NCBI RefSeq assembly: GCF_003797825.1
Contig: NZ_RKME01000002.1
Coordinates: forward strand, 62,001-126,000
Source of the DNA: Gordonia sp. OPL2
Lineage (GTDB): Bacteria > Actinomycetota > Actinomycetes > Mycobacteriales > Mycobacteriaceae
Direction of reading: 5' to 3'
Length of the DNA: 64,000 nucleotides
Positions 1 to 8,572 of this stretch are shown one piece after another. Every line of letters starts with the position of its first letter. The stretch's first letter is position 1. The notes below the pieces were generated by a model, which was not told where the DNA came from, searched no databases, and worked only from the letters and a program-made list of their open reading frames with translations. A program made the position numbers and the translations under genes.

Positions 1-519
1 CGCGTCCGCGTTACCACGGCGCGCATCCTGCGAGGATGTGATGTAGGTCTTCGCGAAATCGGGGGTGGAGACCTCCCGAATCCTCCGATCGAGATCGCCG
101 TAGTCGGCAGGATCGTACGTCGCCAGACTCGACGCGTAGGTCCGCGCGAGATCCATGACCTGACTGCGGTCCGCGGCTGACGGACCGGACGCCTCCGCCC
201 GACGGTCGGCCTGGACCATCCCGTACGCGAAGTACGCGGTCGACGCCGCAAGGATCACCACGAGCGCCCCCAGCACGATGATCGCGTTCCGTGCCTTTGT
301 GCCGGTAGTGGCCGACGGCACTTTGCCCGGCACGCGATCGCGCGCACTCTGCTTGTCGGACTTGCGTTCCGCTTTCTCCGCCGCCTCGGCGCGCAGGCGT
401 TCACGGCTGGCACGATTCGCGGCGAGGAACTCCTCGCCGTCGAGTGGGGTCGCGTCCGCCTGCACGACCTCGGCGACATCATTCGCCTCGACCGCGGACG
501 GTCGCTGGGACTTCGGCAT
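1..519 (-). CDS. Mce-associated membrane protein-like, C-terminus cut by window edge
   Basis: The frame is open from ATG at 519 to the window edge (173 codons, no stop). The N-terminal 75 residues are charged (KAERKSDK, a Lys/Arg/Glu-rich stretch) and lack a signal peptide. One strong transmembrane helix follows at about residues 79-100. The part beyond it carries a YDPADYGDLDRRI stretch and a nearby STPDFAKTY stretch. This architecture (charged cytoplasmic tail, single TM, small NTF2-like extracytoplasmic domain with a conserved Tyr-Asp turn) is typical of Mce-associated membrane proteins of actinobacteria. No mce genes are visible, but the downstream side lies outside the window. The family call comes from pattern recognition only; a generic single-TM hypothetical is the alternative. 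Confidence 0.6.
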   Translation of the reverse strand, partial: MPKSQRPSAVEANDVAEVVQADATPLDGEEFLAANRASRERLRAEAAEKAERKSDKQSARDRVPGKVPSATTGTKARNAIIVLGALVVILAASTAYFAYGMVQADRRAEASGPSAADRSQVMDLARTYASSLATYDPADYGDLDRRIREVSTPDFAKTYITSSQDARRGNADA

Positions 520-569
520 GCGACCAATGTAGCGATCGGGCCGTGTGGTCCAGCTCACGGAGTGTTCAT

Positions 570-585
570 ATCACATATATGTGAT
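570..585. promoter_or_regulatory. 16-bp perfect palindrome, likely GntR operator
   Basis: ATCACATATATGTGAT is a perfect inverted repeat in otherwise GC-rich DNA. It sits just before a TAGCGT box (590-595) that can serve as the -10 of the acyl-CoA dehydrogenase gene, so a bound repressor would cover the -35/spacer region. The downstream gene pair includes a GntR/FCD regulator, the obvious candidate ligand-responsive repressor. Binding is inferred. Confidence 0.6.
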
Positions 586-654
586 GTGTTAGCGTGACGA
601 CAGGCGACGACGCGGCGAAGGCCGCCGCGGCGCGCGCCGGACGGGAGAGCTCCG

Positions 655-1794
655 ATGCCGAACCTCACCGACGAACAGGCCGCGTTCGCGGCGGCGATCG
701 CCGACTTCTGCAAGCGCGAGTCCGGGACGCGGGAACAGCGCGACGCCCTCACCGACGGTGGCGCCGACCTGCACTCACAGGTCTTGTACGCCAAGATGGC
801 CGAACTCGGCTGGACCGGGATCCTGGTCCCCGAAGAGTACGGCGGCGCCGCCGCCGGCAACGTCGAGATGTGCATCCTGCTGGAAGAGGCCATGCGCGGG
901 ATGGCGCCGATCGGAGGGATCGGACCGACCTTGATCACCGCGGCCGCCTATCAGAAGTTCGCCGACGAGCAACTCAAGAAGGAGGTGCTCAGGGGAGTGG
1001 CCGCGGGCGACTCCCTGTCGATCTCGATGTCGGAACCGGAAGCCGGTTCTGATGTCGCGAATCTCAGCTGCCGGGCCGAGAAAGTCGACGGCGGCTGGGT
1101 GATCAACGGTCAGAAGACCTGGTGTTCCAACGCGCATTTCGCCCGCTCCATCCTCCTGATCGCACGTACGGAGAAGACCGGCAAGAAGCACGAGGGACTC
1201 ACCCAGTTCCACATCCCGGCCGACACACCAGGGCTCGAGATCAAGGGAATCGACACCCTCGGCGGCCGTGAGGTCAACGACCTGTATTTCACGAACTGCG
1301 AGATCCCGGATTCGGCCGTGGTCGGCGAGGTCGGCAACGGCTGGGATCAGTTGATGTCCGGACTCAACACCGAGCGCCTGATCCTCGCCGCGATGCAACT
1401 CGGCGTGGCCGAGCGGTCCTTCGCCGACACGCTGTCGTTCATCACCGAACGCAAGCAGTTCGGCCGGCCGATCGGCAGCTTCCAGGCGCTGCGGCACCGA
1501 ATGGCCGACCTCGCGACCGAGATCGAGTGCACCAAGCTCCTCGTCTACTCGGTGGCCCAGCAAGCCGACGACGACCCGACCCGACTGTTGCCGCGCGAAG
1601 CGTCGATGGCCAAGCTCAAGGCCACCGAGACGTCGAAGCGGATGACGATCGACGCGATGCAGATGATGGGCGGTTACGGATATGCAACCGAGTTCGACGC
1701 CGAGCGTTTGATGCGTGGCGCGATCATCTCGACCGTCTACGGTGGCACAAATGAGATCCAGCGCGACATCATCGGCAAGACCTTCGGGCTCTGA
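655..1794 (+). CDS. Acyl-CoA dehydrogenase
   Basis: FAD-dependent alpha,beta-dehydrogenation of an acyl-CoA thioester, in the cytoplasm, with electrons passed to ETF. The 379-aa length is normal for the family. N-terminal helical, middle beta and C-terminal helical domains are all present; SMSEPEAGSD at about 124-133 is the FAD/substrate signature, and the end carries YGGTNEIQR. The Glu found in MCAD-type enzymes (EGT) is replaced by Gly here. Glu240 in the NTER motif lines up with the alternative base used by isovaleryl-CoA and long-chain dehydrogenases. ATG 655 follows a GGGAG box with 7-nt spacing. The GntR gene begins 7 nt after the stop, so the two probably form an operon. The substrate cannot be told from sequence. 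Confidence 0.9.
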   Translation: MPNLTDEQAAFAAAIADFCKRESGTREQRDALTDGGADLHSQVLYAKMAELGWTGILVPEEYGGAAAGNVEMCILLEEAMRGMAPIGGIGPTLITAAAYQKFADEQLKKEVLRGVAAGDSLSISMSEPEAGSDVANLSCRAEKVDGGWVINGQKTWCSNAHFARSILLIARTEKTGKKHEGLTQFHIPADTPGLEIKGIDTLGGREVNDLYFTNCEIPDSAVVGEVGNGWDQLMSGLNTERLILAAMQLGVAERSFADTLSFITERKQFGRPIGSFQALRHRMADLATEIECTKLLVYSVAQQADDDPTRLLPREASMAKLKATETSKRMTIDAMQMMGGYGYATEFDAERLMRGAIISTVYGGTNEIQRDIIGKTFGL

Positions 1795-1801
1795 GCGCGC
1801 G

Positions 1802-2506
1802 GTGCGCCCGGCGTCGGGGCAGCGACTCCGGCGCCGACCGCAGCTGTCCGAAGAGGTCGCGGCCCACCTGCGTGAGCAGATCATGACCGCCGCGATCCGC
1901 CCCGGTGAGTATGTGCGGATGGACGAGACGGCAGAACGCCTCGGGGTCAGCGTCACACCGGTCCGCGAGGCGTTGCTGACCCTGCGCGGTGAGGGCATGG
2001 TCAATCTCGCGCCCCATCGCGGGTACATCGTCGCCGAACTGAATCGGACCGACGTCGAGGATCTGTTCTGGCTGCAGGGTGAGATCGCGGTCAAGCTCGC
2101 GCTGCGCACCGCCTCGGCGATCACCGCCGAGCAGGTCGCCGACCTCGAATGGCACAACCAGCAGCTACGCGCCGCGCTGGCCTCCGGTGATGGAGAGCAG
2201 GTGGCCACCGCGGAGTTCGAGTTCCACCGGTCGCACAATCTGGTCGCGGCCGGAGGGAAGCTCGCCTGGTTCCTGTTGAGCGCCACGCGATACACGCCCG
2301 CAAAGCTCTACGCGACCGACCCCGAGTGGGGCGAGGTGGCCGTCGACTCGCATGCGAAGCTGATCGAGGCCTACCGCGCCGGTGATCGCGACCAGGTCGT
2401 CGAACAGACTCGCCGACAGTTCACGGACGGCGCCACCCGGCTGACGCGCCACCTGGAGGCGACCGGTATCTGGGACGACTCGACCGGGTCGGACGAGACC
2501 GCCTGA
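1802..2506 (+). CDS. GntR family transcriptional regulator, FCD subfamily
   Basis: A 234-aa regulator with an N-terminal winged helix-turn-helix (about residues 12-75; recognition-helix region GVSVTPVREALLTL) and an all-helical C-terminal FCD-type effector domain. The likely start is GTG 1802, 7 nt after the dehydrogenase stop; an ATG at 1715 is in frame but lies inside the upstream gene. It most likely senses an acyl-CoA or organic acid and controls its own operon through the palindrome at 570-585. Regulators of this class usually repress. The assignment to GntR/FCD is firm; the target and ligand are inferred. Confidence 0.88.
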   Translation: MRPASGQRLRRRPQLSEEVAAHLREQIMTAAIRPGEYVRMDETAERLGVSVTPVREALLTLRGEGMVNLAPHRGYIVAELNRTDVEDLFWLQGEIAVKLALRTASAITAEQVADLEWHNQQLRAALASGDGEQVATAEFEFHRSHNLVAAGGKLAWFLLSATRYTPAKLYATDPEWGEVAVDSHAKLIEAYRAGDRDQVVEQTRRQFTDGATRLTRHLEATGIWDDSTGSDETA

Positions 2507-2669
2507 GCGAGTACGACGAGCAGTGCTCGGCCCCCTGCGGAGAGTTCGGTCCGCGTCGGGTACGCTCGGATACCACGGCGCCGCCGAGGGCGGGGCTGGT
2601 CACCCCCGACGACCAGTCTCGCCCTGGGCGGCGCTGATGTATATGTCGGGCGATCCGCCGCCGGCTACC

Positions 2670-3095
2670 TCACACAGTGCCGAGATCCGACGAGATCCAT
2701 TGCCGCGGTGCGAGCACCACCTTCGTCTGATCGCCGTGATCGACAGACGCGAACTCGACGTACCCGTCGACCTTGTCGGCAGGCAGATAACGCGCGGCCA
2801 TCTCGGTCAGCTGATCCCGGGTGCCGTCTGAGTAGTCGAGGATCTCTCCCGAGACCGCGACGTAGCGGATCGACGGTTCGATCGTCTCGACCATCAGCGT
2901 GCACCGTCCGGCCGCCCGGATCAGGTCGAGCTTGCGTGATGCGGTCCCGGTGAGGAACCACGGATCACCACCGGGTTCGTACTGATACCAGATGGGCACG
3001 ACGAGTGGCGCCCTGTCGGGCCCGGCCTCCACCGACAATGCGGCGATGTGGGGCTGGGCCAGGAATGCTTCGCGGTCGTTCGTGGAGAGTGCCAT
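2670..3095 (-). CDS. Pyridoxamine 5'-phosphate oxidase-fold protein (PPOX/F420-type)
   Basis: A 141-aa split-barrel flavin/F420-binding protein. It opens with a short helix (LSTNDREAFLAQP), then strands typical of the PNPOx-like fold, with PIWYQYEPGGDPWFLT and a later YVAVSGEILDY. Family members bind FMN or F420 and act as small oxidoreductases or unknown-substrate reductases; actinobacteria have many paralogues. ATG 3095 gives the family-typical length; an upstream in-frame extension to 3224 would overlap the tRNA terminator region and is unlikely. It stands alone on the minus strand. Cofactor and substrate cannot be decided. Confidence 0.8.
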   Translation of the reverse strand: MALSTNDREAFLAQPHIAALSVEAGPDRAPLVVPIWYQYEPGGDPWFLTGTASRKLDLIRAAGRCTLMVETIEPSIRYVAVSGEILDYSDGTRDQLTEMAARYLPADKVDGYVEFASVDHGDQTKVVLAPRQWISSDLGTV

Positions 3096-3170
3096 GACCC
3101 CACCGTAGGAGGAATCTGTGACATCTCCGGAAACATCTCCACCGACAGTTCCCGACGTCATGGCAGACGA

Positions 3171-3210
3171 ACAACGCCCGTCACCTGTTGCTGCAGGTGA
3201 CGGGCGTTGT
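3171..3210 (-). terminator. Strong hairpin downstream of tRNA-Asn
   Basis: A 16-bp perfect stem (ACAACGCCCGTCACCT paired with its complement) closes an 8-nt loop, 6 bp after the 3' end of tRNA-Asn in the direction of its transcription. There is no U-tract, which is common for actinobacterial terminators. It probably also stops transcription from the other side. Confidence 0.75.
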
Positions 3211-3215
3211 GGTTG

Positions 3216-3288
3216 CTCCCCCAACTGGACTCGAACCAGTAACCGTTCGATTAACAGTCGAATGCTCTGCCAATTGAGCTATGGGGGA
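3216..3288 (-). tRNA. tRNA-Asn (anticodon GTT)
   Basis: A 73-nt cloverleaf on the minus strand. The acceptor TCCCCCA pairs with TGGGGGA, the discriminator is G, the D-arm contains AGCTCAATTGGCAGAGC, the anticodon stem-loop is TTCGACTGTTAATCGAA with GTT, and the T-arm carries GGTTCGAGTCC. The 3' CCA is not encoded (CA then A). Confidence 0.97.
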
Positions 3289-3388
3289 ATGCTCTCGAAC
3301 CGAGTGCTGACTTTAGCGCATGGATGCACCGGAGAACAAAACGCCTGCACGGTCTGTTCTCCGGTGCCTCCGCGGCCTCGCGTTGCGG

Positions 3389-4987
3389 TCAGTGGCCTGC
3401 GACGACGTCGGCCTCGTCGACGGTCACCGGGGTCCGCGCGCCGGGTAGGAACCAGTAGGCGATGCACACCACGCCGAAGAACAGGTACCCCAGTGCCACC
3501 TCCGGATTGGCGGCCCAGGCGACTTCCGGCGCATGGATCAGACCGATGAACGAGAGCGCGGCCCCCACCCCGCAGGCGATCGCCGCGAAGTGGAACTTCT
3601 TGTCGAGGATGAAGGTGACGATGGCACCGAGCACAAGGCCGACGAGCACCGCCCCTTCACCGAGCGTCTGCAGGCCGTCGTACACCACGCCGGCGTTGCC
3701 GAGCGCATCGTTGCCGACCTCGGCCGCCGTGGTCCCCGCGGCCGACAACGCATTGTCGATCATCCCGGAGCCCCATTGCGCGAGGTTCGGGAGGATCGCC
3801 GCGACGACGGCGATGGCGTGCAGACGTGGGACCGCCTGGAACGCCTGGGCCCCGATCAACAGACCGATGTAGAGCAGGATGGGCACGATCGCGGGCACCG
3901 GTAGCAGCGCCTCGAGGACACCGAACAGTCCGACGAAACACAGCACACCGATGGCGATTCCGCTTGCCAATGAGTAGGACGTGCGCCCGCCCGCGTCCTT
4001 CCATCCGGGGTGGCCGATGTAGACCGCCGGCGGGAAGGGCGAACCGAAGGCCGCGCCGATGCAGGCACCCGCACCGTCGGCGAGCAGCACACTGCGCAGG
4101 TTGTAGTTGTCACCGGCGGCCGCGGCGCTCTCCACGTTGCTCATGGCCTCGGTGAAGTTGTAGACCCCGAGCGGGATCGCGGTGCCGAGCAGCGGGGCCA
4201 GGTCACCGAGCCCGGAGAAGAGCATGTCGAACCGCTGATCCGGGATGCCGACGGCGATGTCCGAGACCGCCTGTGTCAGGTCCGGTACCGACATGTAGCC
4301 GCCGATCCATCCGATCGCGGTACCGACCAGCAGTGCGGCGAGACCCACCGGGATGTTGCCCGGCAGTCGGACGTCGGTGAAGAACCCGATCAGGATGATC
4401 GCGAGCACCGGCAGGCCGATCCAGGCGACCTCCCACATCTGGGCCGCCGGCCGCATCGAGATGAATGTGATCGAGATGCCCGCGAGTGTGCCGAGCATCG
4501 CCGCCCGCGGCGTGATCTTGCGGACGTACGGGCCGACGAAAGCACCGATCATGACGATCACGCCGATCATGAACGCCCACGCGAGGCCCGACTCCCACGC
4601 CTGCATCGCGTCGCCGGTCGCGAGATAGACCGGCAGCATGACCACGAAGACGACGATGAACATGTGCGGAACGCTGGGACCGTAGGGCAGCGCGGTGACG
4701 TCGTCGCGGCCCTCACGCTTGGCGAGCCGACGCGCCAGGTACGTGTAGTAGAGGTTGCCCAGGATGAGTGCGACCCCGAGTGCGGGGAGCACGGTGCCGA
4801 GAACATCGCCCGCCGGGATCTTGACCACGGCGATCATCAACCCGGTCAACGTGAGGACGTTGACGAGGATGTTGAAGCCCAACCCGAAAAAGGCGTTGGT
4901 GTCACCTCGGGTCCACCACGAGACGGAGGTGGGAGTCGGCGGCGACGGCGGATCGGCGGGCGGCGCGGCTTCGGTGGAGGTACTCAT
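3389..4987 (-). CDS. Purine/uracil-type permease (NCS2/AzgA-like)
   Basis: A 532-aa polytopic membrane protein with about 12-13 hydrophobic segments after a 30-residue Pro/Ser-rich cytoplasmic start. It contains ALPYGPSVPHMF early, and a central acidic/amide motif NFTEAMSNVESAAAAGD like those lining the nucleobase site in NCS2/AzgA carriers. Start ATG 4987 has AAGGAAA 8 nt upstream; longer in-frame starts have no support. It is the last gene of a four-gene minus-strand operon with the GntR regulator, amidase and cysteine hydrolase, 40 nt after the hydrolase. By context the cargo is probably a ureide or related nitrogen compound. The superfamily is fairly sure, the substrate is not. Confidence 0.75.
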   Translation of the reverse strand: MSTSTEAAPPADPPSPPTPTSVSWWTRGDTNAFFGLGFNILVNVLTLTGLMIAVVKIPAGDVLGTVLPALGVALILGNLYYTYLARRLAKREGRDDVTALPYGPSVPHMFIVVFVVMLPVYLATGDAMQAWESGLAWAFMIGVIVMIGAFVGPYVRKITPRAAMLGTLAGISITFISMRPAAQMWEVAWIGLPVLAIILIGFFTDVRLPGNIPVGLAALLVGTAIGWIGGYMSVPDLTQAVSDIAVGIPDQRFDMLFSGLGDLAPLLGTAIPLGVYNFTEAMSNVESAAAAGDNYNLRSVLLADGAGACIGAAFGSPFPPAVYIGHPGWKDAGGRTSYSLASGIAIGVLCFVGLFGVLEALLPVPAIVPILLYIGLLIGAQAFQAVPRLHAIAVVAAILPNLAQWGSGMIDNALSAAGTTAAEVGNDALGNAGVVYDGLQTLGEGAVLVGLVLGAIVTFILDKKFHFAAIACGVGAALSFIGLIHAPEVAWAANPEVALGYLFFGVVCIAYWFLPGARTPVTVDEADVVAGH

Positions 4988-5027
4988 CGGCGTCGGTTTC
5001 CTTTCGACGACAACACTTCTCGGAGTG

Positions 5028-5735
5028 TCAGGAGATGGGGGCGGACGGCGACGTTGCCGCTTGTTCGGTGAGCACGGCGATGAGGGCGTCGCTGGGGGCG
5101 GTCCAGCCGAAGATCCCGCCCTGAGCGACGACCATCTCCAGACCGACACGGTGGAACTCGGGGAAATACGAACCGACACAGTCGGACACGACGACACATT
5201 CGTAACCGCGGTCGTTGGCCTCGCGTGTGGTCGTGTGCACGCACACCTCGGTGGTGACTCCGGTGATCAGCAGTTGGGTGATCCCGCGAGTCGCGAGCAC
5301 GGCACCGAGGTCCGTGGCGTGGAACGCGCCCTTTCCGGGCTTGTCGATCACCACCTCGTCGGCGGTAGGGGCGAGTTCGTCGATGATGTCGTGGCCGTAC
5401 TCCCCACGGATCAGGATGCGCCCGAACGCACCCGGATCGCCGATCCGCTTGGACGGCGCACCCCGGTTCAGCTTGGCCGGTGGGCAGTCCGACAGATCCG
5501 GCAGGTGGCCCTCCCGGGTGTGGACGACGAGCATGCCGGCCTCGCGCGCCGCCGCCAACAGTCCCGTCAACGGCTCGACGACACGCTGCAACTGGCCGAC
5601 GTCGTTGCCGAGAGTCTCACCGAATCCACCGGGCAGCAGGAAGTCCCGCTGCATGTCGATGATGACGAGCGCCGTGTGGGCGAGGTCCAGGTCGATGGGT
5701 CCCGGTCGGGCGGGGATGGTCACGATGGCGTCCAT
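5028..5735 (-). CDS. Isochorismatase-like cysteine hydrolase, probable biuret amidohydrolase
   Basis: A 235-aa cysteine hydrolase with the Asp-Lys-Cys arrangement: Asp27 in VIIDMQRDF, Lys132 in IDKPGKGAF and Cys165 in [11 protein letters not shown]. The tail [15 protein letters not shown] and the spacing of the triad resemble biuret hydrolase and other ureide-cleaving members rather than true isochorismatases. The proposed reaction is biuret to allophanate plus ammonia, with allophanate handed to the adjacent allophanate-hydrolase-like amidase, which overlaps it by 16 nt (ATG 5735). Ureidoacrylate hydrolase (RutB-like) is the main alternative. Family assignment is strong; the substrate is inferred from neighbours and motif likeness. 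Confidence 0.8.
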   Translation of the reverse strand: MDAIVTIPARPGPIDLDLAHTALVIIDMQRDFLLPGGFGETLGNDVGQLQRVVEPLTGLLAAAREAGMLVVHTREGHLPDLSDCPPAKLNRGAPSKRIGDPGAFGRILIRGEYGHDIIDELAPTADEVVIDKPGKGAFHATDLGAVLATRGITQLLITGVTTEVCVHTTTREANDRGYECVVVSDCVGSYFPEFHRVGLEMVVAQGGIFGWTAPSDALIAVLTEQAATSPSAPIS

Positions 5736-7159
5736 GCGGCAGCTCCTTCGGTGTGGATGTTCGGTGACAGCGCGGGAGTGATCCGCGGTTCGTCCAGCAG
5801 TGCCGCTGCGAGGTGCAACACCGTGTCGTCGGCGAGGGCGTTACCGAGGACCATCGCGCTGTGCGGGCGTCCATCGGTGGTCTCGCCCTGAGGTACGGCG
5901 ACGCCCAGAAGGTCCAGGAGATTGCCGAAATGCGTGTAATGACCGAGCATCGTGTTCGTCTCGATCGGGCGGTCGAGCACCTCGCCGACGGTGAAGGTAC
6001 GGCCGATCGTCGGCACGACGAGGGCGTCGATCCCTGCCCACAGTCGCCCCACCTCCGCGCGCAACTCCTGCAACGTCTGCAGAGCGGTGAATGCGTCCAC
6101 CGCGCTGTACTTCTCACCGCTGCGCAGGATGTCGCGCACGACCGGATGGATCTGGTCGGAATGCTCCGACAGGAACTCACCGAACACGACGAGCCGCTCG
6201 GCGACCCACGGGCCGGCGTAGAGCAGTTCGCCGGCTGCGAGGAACGGCGCCAGGGACACTTCGGTGATCTCGACCTCCACCGGAAAGCCGCGATGTCCGA
6301 GTCGTTTCCGGAACGCCAGATGTGCAGCCCGCATCGCGTCGTCACCGAAGAAGTCGAGCTCGCCAACCGGTGGCAGACCGACGCGGATCGGCCCTCCCGG
6401 GAACTCGGACCCGGCCGTCCTCGACCACGGATCGTCGTCGTCGCGACCGGCCATCACCGCCATCACGCGGTCCACGTCGTCGACGCATCCGGCCATCATG
6501 GTGATGCAGTCGAGGGATTTGCATGCCGGGACGAGTCCGACGGTGCTGATCAGTCCGCGCGACGGTTTGTAGCCGACGATGCCGTTCAGCGCCGCGGGCA
6601 CCCGTCCCGATCCCGCGGTGTCGGTGGCGACGGCGAACGGAACCTGACCGAGCGCCACGGCCAGGGCGGAGCCCGAACTCGAACCGCCCGAGATCATCTC
6701 GCCGCCGTAGACGCTGCGCGGGATCGTGTACGGCGTCCGGGTGCCGTTCAGACCTGTTGCGAACTGATCGAGATTGGTCTTGCCGACGTAGAGGGCGCCC
6801 GCATCGAGGAGCCGCTGGACCGCGGGTGCCGTGCGTTCGGCGACATACGCGTAGCCCGGGCAGGACAGGGTCGTCGGCACGCCCGCGACGTCGATGCTGT
6901 CCTTCACCCCGAACGGCACGCCGTAGAGCGGCAGGCCACGGGCTCCGGGACGATTCTCGATGGCCGACGCCGCGGCGAGGAGTTCGTCGCGCGGCACCGT
7001 GGACAACCAGGTGCCGTCGTCGCCACGGGCATCGATGGCATCGGCGACCATCCGGGCCGTCCGCGTGGGTGAGCCGCTGCCGCTCACATGGCTCTCGAGG
7101 ATCTCGGCCACCGACGGACCGAGAGTGGGCCCGGGAGCGGGCCGGGAGAAAGAGGTCAT
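5720..7159 (-). CDS. Amidase-signature enzyme, allophanate hydrolase-like
   Basis: A 479-aa amidase-signature hydrolase. The Ser-Ser-Lys triad is visible: Lys86 (FGVKDS), Ser160 (SGGSSSGSA) and Ser184 ([11 protein letters not shown]). The segment [14 protein letters not shown], right after the nucleophile, is characteristic of AtzF/DUR1,2-type allophanate hydrolases. It lacks the extra C-terminal decarboxylating domain of full-length AtzF, so the protein may release N-carboxyurea or may use another ureide. ATG 7159 sits inside the intergenic gap after the GntR gene. Neighbours (cysteine hydrolase, permease) support a role in ureide nitrogen release in the cytoplasm. Confidence 0.82.
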   Translation of the reverse strand: MTSFSRPAPGPTLGPSVAEILESHVSGSGSPTRTARMVADAIDARGDDGTWLSTVPRDELLAAASAIENRPGARGLPLYGVPFGVKDSIDVAGVPTTLSCPGYAYVAERTAPAVQRLLDAGALYVGKTNLDQFATGLNGTRTPYTIPRSVYGGEMISGGSSSGSALAVALGQVPFAVATDTAGSGRVPAALNGIVGYKPSRGLISTVGLVPACKSLDCITMMAGCVDDVDRVMAVMAGRDDDDPWSRTAGSEFPGGPIRVGLPPVGELDFFGDDAMRAAHLAFRKRLGHRGFPVEVEITEVSLAPFLAAGELLYAGPWVAERLVVFGEFLSEHSDQIHPVVRDILRSGEKYSAVDAFTALQTLQELRAEVGRLWAGIDALVVPTIGRTFTVGEVLDRPIETNTMLGHYTHFGNLLDLLGVAVPQGETTDGRPHSAMVLGNALADDTVLHLAAALLDEPRITPALSPNIHTEGAAAWTPS

Positions 7160-7168
7160 ACCGTCGAT

Positions 7169-7176
7169 TGTCGACA
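7169..7176. promoter_or_regulatory. TGTCGACA palindrome before the amidase gene
   Basis: TGTCGACA lies 9 nt before the amidase ATG, within a looser dyad ATTCTGTCGACAATC (7166-7180). It is in the 56-bp gap between the GntR gene and the amidase and could be the GntR operator. The palindrome is short and SalI-like sites are frequent in high-GC DNA, so the call is weak. Confidence 0.3.
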
Positions 7177-7215
7177 GAATTATGGCGCCTGCGGATCGAC
7201 TGTGTGTCGGTTGTG

Positions 7216-7920
7216 TTAGCTGCTCGGCAGCTGGCCGCTCGAGTCGTCGGGGGCGACTACGAGGTCGAGGTAGTGCAGATGTCCGTGGTCGCGGAGCGCG
7301 GCGATCGCCGCCTCGGGATCGTTGGTCTCGAGGGCCTCGAGAATCGCCAGATGGCGTTTCACCCCATCGCCCGGGCCGTGGTGCTCGATCGTCTCCGACC
7401 GCAGATTCACCGCCATCGGCAGTTGCAGCTTGAGCAGAATCGGCTCGAGGGCGATGTCGAGCTGGCGATTGCCCGCCAACCCCACCACCGCCGCGTGGAA
7501 CCGACGGTGTGCGTCGTCCTTGGCCAGGTCGTCGGTCGCACGCCGCATCTCGTCGACCGCAGCCCGGACCGGCGCCAGCTGACTGTCGGGATTCTGCAGC
7601 GGCAATGCCGACTCCACCGCGAACCTCTCGAGGACCTGACGCAGCCCGAAAAGCTGGACGATGTCTTGCGGCGACCACTCCGACACGCGGGTCCCGCGCC
7701 GCGGTTGATGCTCGACGAGGCCCTGCTGGGCGAGGAGCCGCAGGGCTTCACGCAAGGGCGCACGACTGATACCGAGGTCGGCGCACAGCGTCTCCTCGAC
7801 GATCTTCTGTCCGGGCTGCAACGCACCGGAGAGAATGGCGTCACGCACACGGCGACCGGCGACATCCACCAGGCTCTCGGGGAGCTCGATGTCCACCTTC
7901 GCCCCGTCGGCCCCGGCCAT
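7216..7920 (-). CDS. GntR family transcriptional regulator, FCD subfamily
   Basis: A 234-aa regulator: winged HTH at about residues 18-85 (recognition region LGISRAPLREALRLL) and a helical FCD domain with the metal-ligand-like His pattern RRFHAAV, later VKRHLAI and DHGHLHY. ATG 7920 has GAGGAG 4-5 nt upstream. It is the first gene of the minus-strand operon with amidase, cysteine hydrolase and permease, so it is the probable local repressor responding to a ureide intermediate. The family is certain; the effector is inferred. Confidence 0.88.
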   Translation of the reverse strand: MAGADGAKVDIELPESLVDVAGRRVRDAILSGALQPGQKIVEETLCADLGISRAPLREALRLLAQQGLVEHQPRRGTRVSEWSPQDIVQLFGLRQVLERFAVESALPLQNPDSQLAPVRAAVDEMRRATDDLAKDDAHRRFHAAVVGLAGNRQLDIALEPILLKLQLPMAVNLRSETIEHHGPGDGVKRHLAILEALETNDPEAAIAALRDHGHLHYLDLVVAPDDSSGQLPSS

Positions 7921-8087
7921 GAGCTCCTCATCCTGTCGTCGGAGTGATGCCTGCAGTCTAGTGTGACGGCGGTGCACGATGCCGCCACGGACGCGGACCG
8001 CGCGCAGAGGGCGACCTCGTCGACGGACTCCCCCGGCGGCTTGCCATAATGTCCACCGGCGGGCGCGCCGCGCGGGCGCGCTCACCG

Positions 8088-8164
8088 GGGGCGGTAGCTC
8101 AGTCGGTTAGAGCCGCGGACTCATAATCCGCTGGTCGTGGGTTCGAGCCCCACCCGCCCCACCA
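8088..8164 (+). tRNA. tRNA with CAT anticodon, probably elongator tRNA-Met
   Basis: A 77-nt cloverleaf including an encoded CCA. The acceptor GGGGCGG pairs with CCGCCCC and the discriminator is A. The D-arm has AGCTCAGTCGGTTAGAGC, the anticodon arm GCGGACTCATAATCCGC and the T-arm GGGTTCGAGCCC. The first pair is G-C, so it is not the initiator. CAT is also the gene-encoded anticodon of tRNA-Ile2 (lysidine-modified), which cannot be excluded by eye; the overall pattern favours Met. Confidence 0.88.
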
Positions 8165-8572
8165 CGACCCCGAGGGCACGATCACGACGAGCCCCGGTGC
8201 GACCCGATCGACGATCCACCAAACGTCCTACGCGCGAGCACCCTTCGCAACGCCGACAGAGCACCGACGGGCATGACCGCCCAAAAGGGCAGCGCCGCAA
8301 CGGTGTTCACTCAACGTCGGTTGCAATTCCGACATCCCAACCGCCACACTGGTCACATCAGCCTCTCCAGTCACCTCCCGGAACGCTGGAAAAACGTTGC
8401 AACGCAATTGCATCCATGCCAATCGGCAGCCAATGTGCACCGAAGAGATGAATTCACCGTGTCGCCGAACAGCCCGGGGGTATTCTTCGCCATAATCATC
8501 TCGTCCGTCACACCCGCAAACCCTCTCGGCCTCGTTCTCCACTCGCCCCCTCCCCTGCTCGCGGAAGCAACG
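8165..8572. other. 408-bp gap between tRNA-Met and the cutinase-family gene
   Basis: No convincing gene. An ATG-initiated frame opens at 8273 and runs into the cutinase gene, but its residues look random. The stretch 8390-8520 is noticeably AT-richer than its surroundings (for example GGAAAAACGTTGCAACGCAA and GGTATTCTTCGCCATAATCA) and probably holds the cutinase promoter and control sites. Confidence 0.5.
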
